Part shown: in pieces, positions 1 to 7,823 of the stretch | How the letters are laid out: each line of letters opens with the position of its first letter | Position numbering within the stretch: position 1 is the stretch's first letter | NCBI GenBank assembly: GCA_934424575.1 | Contig: CAKRXU010000004.1 | Coordinates: 1 to 64,000 of the forward strand | Source of the DNA: an uncultured Blautia sp. | GTDB taxonomy: Bacteria; Bacillota; Clostridia; Lachnospirales; Lachnospiraceae | Length of the DNA: 64,000 bases | Reading direction: 5' to 3' | The notes under the pieces: model-generated | The model's database searches: none | What the model was told of the DNA's origin: nothing | Seen by the model: the letters and a program-made list of their open reading frames with translations, nothing else | Made by a program: the position numbers and the translations under genes

Positions 1-510
1 AACTGGAACAGAAGCACAGCAGCATCCGGATATATCATCGAACAGAAGCAAAACGGAAAATGGGTGAATATCAAAAAGATCTCAGGAAACAGTACTGTAA
101 CGTACTGCGTGGAAAAGTTAAGTGCGGGAAGATACTATGATTTTCGTGTTAAGGCGTTTACATGGGACAATACGATCAGAACTTCCGTACACAGCGACTA
201 TGTTAATGTGACAGGAGCAACGACCCTGCCGAAGGTGACAGGAGTGAGGAGTGGAAGCAGGACATCCAGTACGATCACACTGAACTGGAACAGAAGTACA
301 GCAGCATCCGGATATATCATCGAACAGAAGCAAAACGGAAAATGGGTGAATATCAAAAAAATCTCAGGAAACAGTACAGCAACATTCCGCGTAACAGGTT
401 TAAATGCAGGAACAAAATATGATTTCAGAATCAAGGCATTTACATGGGACAGTGCGACCAGAACTTCTGTGCACAGTGGATATACCAATATATCCGGTAC
501 AACACTGAAA
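1..510 (+). repeat. Tandem 282-bp coding repeat (FN3 domains)
   Basis: The block starting at base 1 and the block starting at base 283 are near-identical over about the first 90 bases and remain clearly similar to the end, giving a period of 282 bp. More copies may lie to the left of the window. Confidence 0.8.
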
Positions 511-513
511 TAA
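1..513 (+). CDS. Fibronectin type III repeat protein, C-terminal end (partial)
   Basis: The reading frame is open from base 1, so the gene begins before the window; 170 codons are visible. The product shows the end of one FN3-like domain and one complete domain, in the aromatic-rich style of secreted cell-surface proteins of gut Firmicutes (W-x-R-S, SGYIIEQK, YDFRVKAF). The two copies are almost identical, repeating every 282 bp (94 residues). The protein stops right after the last repeat with no LPXTG or other anchor. The same kind of FN3 domain occurs in the secreted protein at 41861-43171. FN3 domains usually act as spacers or binding modules; the catalytic or adhesive part, if any, lies upstream and cannot be seen. 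Confidence 0.8.
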   Translation, partial: NWNRSTAASGYIIEQKQNGKWVNIKKISGNSTVTYCVEKLSAGRYYDFRVKAFTWDNTIRTSVHSDYVNVTGATTLPKVTGVRSGSRTSSTITLNWNRSTAASGYIIEQKQNGKWVNIKKISGNSTATFRVTGLNAGTKYDFRIKAFTWDSATRTSVHSGYTNISGTTLK

Positions 514-525
514 ACATTATATAAA

Positions 526-577
526 AGATTTCACGTTACCATCTGTCAAAGTGATGATAACGTGGAATCTTTTTTTA
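526..577 (+). terminator. Rho-independent terminator after the FN3 gene
   Basis: A 13-bp stem (AGATTTCACGTTA with TAACGTGGAATCT, one G-T pair) is followed by seven T residues. Confidence 0.85.
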
Positions 578-601
578 TTTGACAGAAATCTTCGTCGCCT
601 G

Positions 602-630
602 TTGTACATTTTCAAAAAATCTACTATAAT
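602..630 (+). promoter_or_regulatory. Sigma-A promoter of the HD-domain gene
   Basis: TTGTAC (602-607) and TATAAT (625-630) are separated by 17 bp. Transcription would start near 637, just before the ribosome binding site of the gene at 674. Confidence 0.75.
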
Positions 631-673
631 AGACCACATGAGGAAATCGCAATACGATCCAGGAGGCGATATT

Positions 674-1255
674 ATGAGCAGATTGAATAATCTTTACAAA
701 AAAATGATCGAATATTACAGAGGGAATCCACAGCAGATCCAGCATCTTACGAAGGTACACAGTTTTGCGAAGCTGATCGGCGAGGAAGAACATCTGGAAG
801 AGAAGACTTTGTATGTTCTGGAGGCTGCGGCTTATGTTCACGATATCGGTATCCGTCCGGCTATGGAGAAGTATGGCAGGGACAACGGACCGCTTCAGGA
901 GCAGGAGGGACCGGCAGAGGCTGAGAAGATGCTGAAGCTTCTCGGATTTGAACCGGATGTGATCGAGAGGGTATGTTATCTAGTCGGACATCATCATACC
1001 TATACGAACATTGACGGAATCGATTATCAGATCCTGGTGGAAGCAGATTTCCTGGTAAATTATTTTGAAAATGGTATGAAGCCGGAGACGATCCAGAAAA
1101 GTGTAAAGAAAATCTTTAAGACAGAGTCTGGTAAGCATATCGCGGCAGAGATGTTTTTCCCGGAAGAGTTCCAGATGTCTGATACCTGGGCACAGGATGG
1201 ACTTCAGGAACTGGATGATTTTATCGAAGCCCAGGGGATCTACATCCGCCAGTAA
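674..1255 (+). CDS. HD domain-containing protein (putative metal-dependent phosphohydrolase)
   Basis: This 193-residue protein has the HD-superfamily metal site: His24/His29 region, H56-D57 in the motif YVHDIG, a His triplet at 106-108 and Asp125. These residues normally bind one or two metal ions and hydrolyse phosphate esters, often of nucleotides; the substrate here cannot be told. The start at 674 follows an AGGAGG-type site (661-666) and lies just downstream of a good promoter. The open frame extends upstream to 551, but that part covers the promoter and is unlikely to be translated. The 39-bp gap to the next gene suggests co-transcription with tsaC and rpiB. Confidence 0.8.
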   Translation: MSRLNNLYKKMIEYYRGNPQQIQHLTKVHSFAKLIGEEEHLEEKTLYVLEAAAYVHDIGIRPAMEKYGRDNGPLQEQEGPAEAEKMLKLLGFEPDVIERVCYLVGHHHTYTNIDGIDYQILVEADFLVNYFENGMKPETIQKSVKKIFKTESGKHIAAEMFFPEEFQMSDTWAQDGLQELDDFIEAQGIYIRQ

Positions 1256-1294
1256 GACGGCAATACCTGAAATAGAATGAGAGGACATACAGAA

Positions 1295-2356
1295 ATGAGA
1301 GCGGAAGTTGTGGCAATGGATGCAGAGCATCTGAATATGGAAGCCATACAAAAAGCAGGAGAGATATTGAAGAAGGGCGGCCTTGTCGCTTTCCCTACAG
1401 AGACAGTCTACGGGCTTGGGGGCAATGCCTTGGATCCGAAGGCATCTATGAAGATCTATGCGGCAAAGGGAAGACCTTCCGACAATCCGCTGATCGTGCA
1501 CATCGCAGATATCAAAGATCTGGCAAGGATCACGACAGAGATCCCGGAGGGCGCACGTATCCTTGCAGAGAAGTACTGGCCGGGACCGCTGACCATGATC
1601 CTGCCGAAGGCAGACAGCGTGCCAAAGGAGACGACGGGAGGACTTGACAGTGTGGCGGTACGTTTTCCGAGTGACCGTATCGCACAGGAACTGATAAGAG
1701 CTGCCGGCGGATTTGTAGCGGCACCAAGTGCGAATACATCAGGCAGACCGAGTCCTACGATGGCAGAGCATGTCGAGGAGGACTTAGGCGATGCGATCGA
1801 GATGATCATTGATGGCGGACAGGTTGGTATCGGTCTGGAATCTACGATCGTTGATTTTACAGAGGATGTACCGGTAGTCTTAAGACCTGGTTATATTTCG
1901 CTTGAGATGCTTAAGGAGACCCTGGGAGATGTCCGCATGGACAGAGGACTTCTGATCACGGACAGCAGCGTGCACCCAAAGGCACCTGGAATGAAATACC
2001 GTCATTACGCGCCGAAGGCAGATCTGTCGATCGTGGAAGGACCACAGGATGAGGTGATCGCCTGCATCAACCGTCTGACCCATGAGGCAGTGGAGAACGG
2101 CCTGAAGGCAGGGATCATTGCCACAGACGAGACAAAGGATCAGTACTCTGATGGACTGGTCTTAAGTATAGGCAGCAGAGAAGAAGAAGAGACGATCGCG
2201 CATCATCTTTATGAGGTGCTGAGAGACTTTGATGAGGCACAGGTCAATGTGATCTATTCAGAGGCTTTTTATACACCGAGGATGGGACAGGCGATCATGA
2301 ACCGTCTTCTCAAGGCAGCCGGACATAAAATCATCAAAACGCAGGAGGAGAAATAA
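1295..2356 (+). CDS. tsaC: L-threonylcarbamoyladenylate synthase (Sua5/YwlC type)
   Basis: It makes threonylcarbamoyl-AMP from threonine, bicarbonate and ATP, the first step of t6A37 modification of ANN-reading tRNAs. The 353-residue length is that of the long Sua5 form: an N-terminal YrdC domain (about 15-200) with the KGRPxxNPL motif and PSAN/SG motif, followed by a Sua5 C-terminal domain (about 235-350). An in-frame ATG at 1277 has no ribosome binding site; ATG 1295 follows GAGAGGA at a normal distance, so I chose it. The stop overlaps the rpiB start by one base (TAATG), indicating translational coupling. Confidence 0.9.
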   Translation: MRAEVVAMDAEHLNMEAIQKAGEILKKGGLVAFPTETVYGLGGNALDPKASMKIYAAKGRPSDNPLIVHIADIKDLARITTEIPEGARILAEKYWPGPLTMILPKADSVPKETTGGLDSVAVRFPSDRIAQELIRAAGGFVAAPSANTSGRPSPTMAEHVEEDLGDAIEMIIDGGQVGIGLESTIVDFTEDVPVVLRPGYISLEMLKETLGDVRMDRGLLITDSSVHPKAPGMKYRHYAPKADLSIVEGPQDEVIACINRLTHEAVENGLKAGIIATDETKDQYSDGLVLSIGSREEEETIAHHLYEVLRDFDEAQVNVIYSEAFYTPRMGQAIMNRLLKAAGHKIIKTQEEK

Positions 2357-2817
2357 TGATAGCATTAGGATGTGACCACGGCGGTTACGAACTGAAACAG
2401 GAGATCATCAAATATCTGGAGGAGCACAATCTGGAATATACAGATTTCGGCTGTGACAGCCTGGAGTCTACAGATTATCCGATCTATGCGAAGCGTGTGG
2501 CAATCGCTGTTCAGAGCGGAGACTGTGACAAGGGAATCCTTATCTGTGGAACCGGAATTGGTATTTCCATTACTGCAAACAAATTCAAGGGGATCCGCGC
2601 AGCGCTGTGTTCAGACTGCTTCAGCGCAGAGGCAACAAGACTTCACAACAATGCAAACATCCTTGCAATGGGAGGAAGAGTTGTAGGACCTGGACTTGCA
2701 GTCAAGATCGTAGATACTTTCCTGAATACTCCGTTCTCCGGAGACGAGCGCCATATCCGCAGGATCAAGATGATGGAAGAAGATACAGATATCGCGGACG
2801 TAAATCCGGAAGTATAA
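2356..2817 (+). CDS. rpiB: Ribose-5-phosphate isomerase B
   Basis: It interconverts ribose 5-phosphate and ribulose 5-phosphate in the non-oxidative pentose phosphate pathway. The 153-residue protein has the RpiB/LacAB signature: CDHGGYELK near the N-terminus, GILICGTGIG in the middle and RLHNNANILAMGGR later. The related LacA/LacB galactose-6-phosphate isomerases are possible homologues, but the single-gene context without lac genes favours RpiB. It overlaps the upstream gene by one base. Confidence 0.92.
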   Translation: MIALGCDHGGYELKQEIIKYLEEHNLEYTDFGCDSLESTDYPIYAKRVAIAVQSGDCDKGILICGTGIGISITANKFKGIRAALCSDCFSAEATRLHNNANILAMGGRVVGPGLAVKIVDTFLNTPFSGDERHIRRIKMMEEDTDIADVNPEV

Positions 2818-2838
2818 AAATAATACAGACGAAACTTA

Positions 2839-2870
2839 TGCCGGCTTTCTGGAGTATCAGGAAGCCGGCA
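2839..2870 (+). other. Intercistronic hairpin without U-tract
   Basis: TGCCGGCTT and AAGCCGGCA form a perfect 9-bp stem in the gap between rpiB and the dCMP deaminase gene. No T-run follows, so it is more likely an mRNA-stability or processing element than a terminator. Confidence 0.55.
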
Positions 2871-2894
2871 AGTTTACAGGGAGGTTTTTACGCA

Positions 2895-3383
2895 ATGTAC
2901 AATCAGAAAAGAAACGACTATATTTCCTGGGATGAGTATTTTATGGGAGTGGCAATGCTTTCCGGAATGCGTTCCAAGGATCCGAATTCCCAGGTCGGAG
3001 CCTGTATCGTAAGTGAGGACAATAAGATCCTTTCCATGGGATATAATGGCTTCCCGAGGGGCTGTTCAGACGATGAATTCCCATGGGCAAGAGAGGGAGA
3101 ACCGCTGGATACGAAATATCTGTACGTTACGCACAGTGAACTGAATGCGATCCTGAATTACAGAGGCGGAAGTCTGGAGGGAGCGAAACTCTATGTTTCT
3201 CTTTTTCCATGCAATGAATGCGCCAAGGCTATCATTCAGTCAGGCATCAAGACGATCGTTTACGACTGTGACAAGTACGAGAACACCCCATCTGTGATCG
3301 CATCCAAGAGGATGCTGGACGCAGCGGGCGTGCGCTATTACAAATACAAACGTACAGGCCGGGAGATCCAGCTGACTGTCTGA
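2895..3383 (+). CDS. comEB: Deoxycytidylate (dCMP) deaminase family protein
   Basis: dCMP deaminases convert dCMP to dUMP and feed dTMP synthesis. The 162-residue protein shows the zinc-dependent deaminase site: H80-x-E82 and a PCNEC motif (C106, C109). The start at 2895 follows GGGAGG (2879-2884); the open frame continues upstream to 2607 but overlaps rpiB in another frame. B. subtilis ComEB is the nearest named homologue; the deaminase role is the safe part of the call, a competence role is not shown. The next feature downstream is the independent T-box promoter of proS. Confidence 0.85.
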   Translation: MYNQKRNDYISWDEYFMGVAMLSGMRSKDPNSQVGACIVSEDNKILSMGYNGFPRGCSDDEFPWAREGEPLDTKYLYVTHSELNAILNYRGGSLEGAKLYVSLFPCNECAKAIIQSGIKTIVYDCDKYENTPSVIASKRMLDAAGVRYYKYKRTGREIQLTV

Positions 3384-3442
3384 AAATGTTTCTGACCAGG
3401 TTCCCGGAAGGCAGTGAACTGTGATCAGCAATGAATTAAGCC

Positions 3443-3471
3443 TTGACACTGACAAAGAATTCGCATAAAAT
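3443..3471 (+). promoter_or_regulatory. Sigma-A promoter of the proS T-box leader
   Basis: TTGACA (3443-3448) and TAAAAT (3466-3471) are 17 bp apart, placing the transcript start near 3478, at the beginning of the structured leader. Confidence 0.8.
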
Positions 3472-3478
3472 AATGGCA

Positions 3479-3761
3479 AATGCAATTGATCATCGACAGG
3501 ATCTGTCAGATAAGAGCATAAGATAACGGCGATGAAGAGAATAGTACATGAGGAGCAATCTCAGAGAGGAATCCATATGGTGTGAGGATTCTGTGCGCGA
3601 ATCGTGGAACCGGCCTCGGAGCTCTGTACAAGTGAAGTGCAGCGTAGATCCAGCGTTAAGGGAGTTTGAGAGAGCAATTTTTTTCTGGCATACAGGAGTT
3701 GCTAATTAGGGTGGTACCGCCGAAGTCCTTCGGTCCCTTTACCGGGATCAGAGGACTTTTC
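3479..3761 (+). ncRNA. T-box leader controlling proS (tRNA-Pro sensing)
   Basis: The leader carries the T-box core AGGGTGGTACCGC at 3708-3720, an AGAGAGG-type stem I element near 3573, and a distal stem made by GAATCC and GGATTC. A terminator hairpin follows the T-box. Uncharged tRNA pairs with stem I and with the T-box bulge, stabilising the antiterminator so that proS is transcribed. The likely specifier codon is CCG (3610-3612, proline), sitting 5' of a CCTC strand that can pair with GAGG near 3551; this placement is my inference. Confidence 0.88.
3723..3761 (+). terminator. T-box regulated terminator
   Basis: AAGTCCT (3723-3729) pairs with AGGACTT (3752-3758), with an inner GGTCCC/GGGATC stem, followed by T residues. 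It overlaps the downstream edge of the T-box and is the switchable terminator. Confidence 0.85.
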
Positions 3762-3817
3762 TTATACACAGAAGCCTCTGATCTGATATAAAATCATTTA
3801 CAGAAAAGGAGAAAATC

Positions 3818-5251
3818 ATGGCAAAGAAATTAGTAGAAGCTATCACTTCCATGGAAGAAGATTTCGCACAGTGGTATACTGACGTTGTAAAAAAAGCGGA
3901 ACTGTGCGGTTACACAAGCGTAAAAGGATGCATGGCGATCAAACCGGCAGGTTATGCGATCTGGGAAAACATCCAGCACGAACTTGACCGCAGATTCAAA
4001 GAGACAGGTGTACAGAACGTATACATGCCGATGTTCATTCCGGAATCTCTTCTTCAGAAAGAGAAAGACCACGTAGAAGGTTTTGCACCGGAAGTAGCAT
4101 GGGTAACACACGGTGGACTGAACGAACTTCAGGAGCGTCTCTGTGTACGTCCGACTTCTGAGACTCTGTTTTGTGATTTCTATCAGAAAGACATCCAGTC
4201 CCACAGAGATCTGCCGAAGGTATACAACCAGTGGTGTTCTGTAGTCCGCTGGGAGAAGACAACACGTCCGTTCCTTCGTTCCAGAGAGTTCTTATGGCAG
4301 GAAGGCCATACTGCACACGCAACAGCAGAGGAAGCAGAGGAGAGAACGATCCAGATGCTGAACCTGTACGCTGATTTCTGCGAAGAAGTTCTGGCTATCC
4401 CGGTCATCAAAGGACAGAAGACAGACAAAGAAAAATTCGCAGGTGCAGTAGCTACCTACACAATTGAGTCCCTGATGCATGACGGTAAAGCACTTCAGTC
4501 CGGTACAAGCCACAACTTCGGTGACGGATTCGCCAGAGCATTCGGAATCCAGTACACAGATAAAGACAACACACTGAAATACGTACACCAGACATCCTGG
4601 GGTATGACAACACGTATGATCGGTGCGATCATCATGGTTCACGGCGACAACAGCGGACTTGTCCTGCCTCCGAGAATCGCTCCGACTCAGGCAGTCATCA
4701 TTCCGATCCAGCAGCGCAAAGAAGGCGTTCTTGAGAAAGCAGATGAACTGTTTGCAGCACTCAAGGCGGCTGGCATCCGTGTCAAAGTAGACGACACCGA
4801 CAGAAGCCCGGGATTCAAATTTGCAGAGCAGGAAATGAGAGGAATTCCGGTTCGTATCGAATGTGGACCGAAGGATATCGAGAACGGACAGGCTGTTATC
4901 TGCCGCCGTGATACAAGAGAAAAATATGTCGTTTCCTTTGAAGAACTTGCTTCCAAAGTTCAGGAAGTTCTTGATCTTATGCAGAAGGAAATGCTGGAGC
5001 GCGCACGTGCACACCGCGATGCTCACACTTATGTTGCAACAAACTACGAAGAATTCAAAGATACCATCAACAACAAACCGGGATTTGTCAAAGCTATGTG
5101 GTGTGGAAACCGCGAGTGCGAGGACAAGATCAAAGAAGATGTTCAGGCAACATCCAGATGTATGCCATTTGAGCAGGAGCATCTGAGCGATGTCTGCGTA
5201 TGCTGCGGAAAACCGGCTAAGAAGATGGTTTACTGGGGAAGAGCATACTAA
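3818..5251 (+). CDS. proS: Proline--tRNA ligase (short, archaeal/eukaryotic-like type)
   Basis: It charges tRNA-Pro with proline. At 477 residues it is the short ProRS form that lacks the INS editing domain of the long bacterial type and carries a C-terminal extension with Cys-rich motifs (CGNRECE ... CVCCGKPA) that resembles the zinc-binding tail of this class. Class II synthetase motifs are visible: motif 2 around VRWEKTTRPFLRSREFLWQEGHT with the TRPF/RSREF elements, and motif 3 near GMTTRMIGAIIMVHGD. A clear AAAGGAG site precedes ATG 3818. The upstream T-box makes expression respond to uncharged tRNA-Pro. The next gene starts one base after the stop. Confidence 0.93.
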   Translation: MAKKLVEAITSMEEDFAQWYTDVVKKAELCGYTSVKGCMAIKPAGYAIWENIQHELDRRFKETGVQNVYMPMFIPESLLQKEKDHVEGFAPEVAWVTHGGLNELQERLCVRPTSETLFCDFYQKDIQSHRDLPKVYNQWCSVVRWEKTTRPFLRSREFLWQEGHTAHATAEEAEERTIQMLNLYADFCEEVLAIPVIKGQKTDKEKFAGAVATYTIESLMHDGKALQSGTSHNFGDGFARAFGIQYTDKDNTLKYVHQTSWGMTTRMIGAIIMVHGDNSGLVLPPRIAPTQAVIIPIQQRKEGVLEKADELFAALKAAGIRVKVDDTDRSPGFKFAEQEMRGIPVRIECGPKDIENGQAVICRRDTREKYVVSFEELASKVQEVLDLMQKEMLERARAHRDAHTYVATNYEEFKDTINNKPGFVKAMWCGNRECEDKIKEDVQATSRCMPFEQEHLSDVCVCCGKPAKKMVYWGRAY

Positions 5252-5252
5252 T

Positions 5253-6569
5253 ATGAAATTAACGATTCCATCCAATGCAGAAAAGATACTGCAGGTTTTA
5301 AATGAAAATGGTCATGAAGCATATGTGGTCGGAGGCTGTGTCCGGGATTCTATCCTGGACCGGAATCCGAATGACTGGGATATCACAACTTCAGCTTCTC
5401 CGTATCAGGTCAAGGAATTATTTCCGCGCACGATAGATACAGGACTTCAGCATGGAACTGTCACAGTAATGATGGACAAAGAAGGCTATGAGGTAACGAC
5501 TTACCGTGTGGACGGCGAATACGAAGACGGCCGTCATCCGAAGCAGGTGACGTTTACTTCAAGTCTGGAGGAGGATCTGAAGCGCAGAGACTTTACGATC
5601 AATGCCATGGCATACCATCCGAAGGAAGGACTTGTCGATCTTTTTCACGGGATGGATGATATGAGAAACAAGATCATCCGCTGTGTGGGCGATCCGCTGG
5701 AGCGTTTTCATGAGGATGCACTGCGTATCATGAGAGCGGTGCGTTTTTCGGCACAGCTTGGTTTTGAGATCGAAGCAGAGACGAAAGCGGGGATCAGCAG
5801 ACTGACTCCGAATCTTCGGAATGTCAGTGCGGAGAGGATCCAGGCAGAGCTTGTGAAGCTTCTTGTCTCGCCGCATCCGGATTACCTCCGGGTGGCGTAT
5901 GAAACTGGAATTACGAAGGAATTTCTGCCGGAATTTGATCTCTGCATGGAGACGGAACAGAACACCCCGTATCACTGCTTTACCGTTGGCGAGCATATCC
6001 TGCACAGCCTTCTTTATGTAGAGGCGGACAAGGTACTGCGTCTGACAATGCTGCTTCATGATATTGCGAAACCGGTTATGAAGACCACAGACGAAAACGG
6101 ACGGGATCATTTCAAAATGCATGCAGTAAAGGGCGAGGAGATGTCGAAGCAGATCCTTCGCCGTCTGAAATTTGACAATGATACGATCGCACAGGTTTCC
6201 CGCCTGATCCGCTATCATGACGACAGACCGGAAGGACAGATGAAAGCTGTAAGAAGGGCTGTGAACAGGATCGGAGAGGATCTTTTTCCATTATATCTCG
6301 AAGTCCAGAAGGCAGATATGCTGGCACAGAGCGACTACCGCCGCGATGAAAAGATTGCCCGGCAGGAGAGCGTAAAAGCCTGCTATGAGGAAATGCACAG
6401 GGAGAATCAGTGTGTTTCCCTCAAGACACTGGCAGTGACCGGAAGAGATCTGATCCAGGCAGGATACAAGCCGGGACCGGAACTTGGCGAGATCCTGAAC
6501 CGGCTTCTGGAGCACGTTCTGGATGTTCCGGAGGATAATACAAAAGAAAAATTAATGTCACTCATCTGA
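5253..6569 (+). CDS. cca: CCA-adding tRNA nucleotidyltransferase
   Basis: It adds or repairs the 3' CCA end of tRNAs. The 438-residue protein has the class II nucleotidyltransferase head: GGCVRD at about 24-29 and NDWDIT with the catalytic DxD-type acids, a second RRDFTINAMAY motif, then an HD domain (LLHDIAKP, about 265-272; HDD near 325). The start at 5253 lies one base after the proS stop and follows GGGGAAG; an upstream in-frame start at 5190 would overlap proS. The proS-cca arrangement links tRNA charging with tRNA maturation in one transcript. Confidence 0.92.
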   Translation: MKLTIPSNAEKILQVLNENGHEAYVVGGCVRDSILDRNPNDWDITTSASPYQVKELFPRTIDTGLQHGTVTVMMDKEGYEVTTYRVDGEYEDGRHPKQVTFTSSLEEDLKRRDFTINAMAYHPKEGLVDLFHGMDDMRNKIIRCVGDPLERFHEDALRIMRAVRFSAQLGFEIEAETKAGISRLTPNLRNVSAERIQAELVKLLVSPHPDYLRVAYETGITKEFLPEFDLCMETEQNTPYHCFTVGEHILHSLLYVEADKVLRLTMLLHDIAKPVMKTTDENGRDHFKMHAVKGEEMSKQILRRLKFDNDTIAQVSRLIRYHDDRPEGQMKAVRRAVNRIGEDLFPLYLEVQKADMLAQSDYRRDEKIARQESVKACYEEMHRENQCVSLKTLAVTGRDLIQAGYKPGPELGEILNRLLEHVLDVPEDNTKEKLMSLI

Positions 6570-6580
6570 CATATCTGAGG

Positions 6581-6624
6581 CTGTTGCGGCTGCATATGAG
6601 GCAGTACCGCGGCAGTCTTTTTTT
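6581..6624 (+). terminator. Rho-independent terminator after cca
   Basis: CTGTTGCGG pairs with CCGCGGCAG (two G-T pairs), an inner CTGC/GCAG can extend it, and seven T residues follow. Confidence 0.8.
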
Positions 6625-6654
6625 GCATTTCTGCATGACGGGGTACATAAGATA
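6625..6654 (+). promoter_or_regulatory. Possible sporulation-sigma promoter of the CotS-like gene
   Basis: CATAAGATA (6646-6654) fits the sigma-K -10 pattern CATAnnnTA and is also close to the sigma-E -10. The -35 region (GCATTTC, 6625-6631) is only a partial match. It is the only promoter-like sequence between the cca terminator and the gene. Confidence 0.35.
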
Positions 6655-6685
6655 GAAGGTACAAAAACAAGAGGGGGATTTTAAT

Positions 6686-7669
6686 TTGTATGATTATGGA
6701 CTCAGTACGCTGGAACAGTACAGCCTGACTGTGCTCTCCACAGCCCGCACGCGGGGTGCGCTTCTCTGCCGCTGCGAGGAGGGGCTTTTTATCCTGAAAG
6801 AATTCAAGGGGACGGAGAAGAAGCTTGGGAAACAGCAGGAACTTCTCGAGGGGCTTTCGGATGCCGGCTGTCGGGTTGACCGTTATCTTCCGAATAAAGA
6901 AGGAAATCTGGTCAGCAGGGACCGGGACAATATCCCATACACACTGCAGTTCTGGTATGAGGGAAGGGAGTGCGATACCAGATCGGAGGAGGATATCCTG
7001 CGGAGCGTGCGGACTCTGGCACAGATGCATAAATATATGAAACTTCCTCTGGTCCAGGATTATATGGAACCTTCACTGGAAGATATCTATCAGAGACATA
7101 ATCAGGAACTGCGAAAGATCCGTAAATTTATCCGCAAAAAAGGGGCGTCCTGTCAGTTCGAGAAACTGTATCTGGCGACGGTGGAGGATTATCTGGAAAA
7201 AGGTGACATGGCACTGGGACTTCTGCGAGATTCTGCCTATTCGAAACTTCGACAGGATGTGACAGAAAACGGCTGGATCTGCCACGGGGAATATAACCAG
7301 CATAATGTCCTTATGATCAGGAAAGAGACGGCAGTCACCAGCTTTGAGCACTGGGGCTTTGATGTGCAGATGGCTGATCTGTACCGTTTTATGCGAAAGA
7401 TCCTTGAGAAATACAACTGGGATGTGCGGCTTGGGATGAAAATGCTCAGTGCCTATCACAAGGAAAAAAGTATCTCGGAGGATGAATGGCAGAATATCCG
7501 TATCCGTTTTCTTTATCCGGAAAAATACTGGAAACTGGCAAATTATTATTATTCCCACAACAAAGCCTGGATCTCAGAAAAAAACACGCAGAAATTAAAA
7601 AAACTGACAGGGCAGAAAGAAGCCTGGCAAAACTTCGGAACAAAATGTCTCGAAAATTATCCTTTTTGA
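6686..7669 (+). CDS. CotS-family spore coat protein (kinase-like fold)
   Basis: The 327-residue protein matches the CotS/YtaA/YutH style: an N-terminal segment with repeated charged beta strands (LLCRCEEGLFILKEFKG), FWYEGREC, the kinase-like GEYNQHNVLM motif in place of HGDLHxxN, and a helical C-terminus that reads YYYSHNKAW. CotS proteins have an aminoglycoside-phosphotransferase-like fold and sit in the spore coat; catalytic activity is generally not established. The start is TTG at 6686, 9 bases after GAGGGGG; the nearby ATG is out of frame. It stands alone between a terminator and the phosphoglucomutase promoter. Confidence 0.75.
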   Translation: MYDYGLSTLEQYSLTVLSTARTRGALLCRCEEGLFILKEFKGTEKKLGKQQELLEGLSDAGCRVDRYLPNKEGNLVSRDRDNIPYTLQFWYEGRECDTRSEEDILRSVRTLAQMHKYMKLPLVQDYMEPSLEDIYQRHNQELRKIRKFIRKKGASCQFEKLYLATVEDYLEKGDMALGLLRDSAYSKLRQDVTENGWICHGEYNQHNVLMIRKETAVTSFEHWGFDVQMADLYRFMRKILEKYNWDVRLGMKMLSAYHKEKSISEDEWQNIRIRFLYPEKYWKLANYYYSHNKAWISEKNTQKLKKLTGQKEAWQNFGTKCLENYPF

Positions 7670-7732
7670 TTGTTTTTTATCAGGAACAAGGTTAAAAATT
7701 GGTAATTTTGACTGTAACTGTACGGTTTTCTC

Positions 7733-7761
7733 TTCCTTTTTTACGCAAAGAGGTGTATAAT
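7733..7761 (+). promoter_or_regulatory. Probable promoter of the phosphoglucomutase gene
   Basis: An exact TATAAT box (7756-7761) is preceded 17 bp upstream by a weak -35 (TTCCTT, 7733-7738). No other strong -10 occurs between 7670 and 7824. Confidence 0.5.
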
Positions 7762-7823
7762 ACAAAGCACCAATGGTCTTACAAAAAGACTGGAAAATAC
7801 TATCAACAGGGAGGTATATCAGT

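Noticed and set aside
1..510. Repeats at the left edge considered as a CRISPR array
   Set aside because: The period is 282 bp and the units are coding FN3 domains, not short repeats with unique spacers. No CRISPR array was seen anywhere.
4292..5275. Antisense open frame opposite proS
   Set aside because: proS has a T-box, start signal and synthetase motifs; the antisense frame has none.
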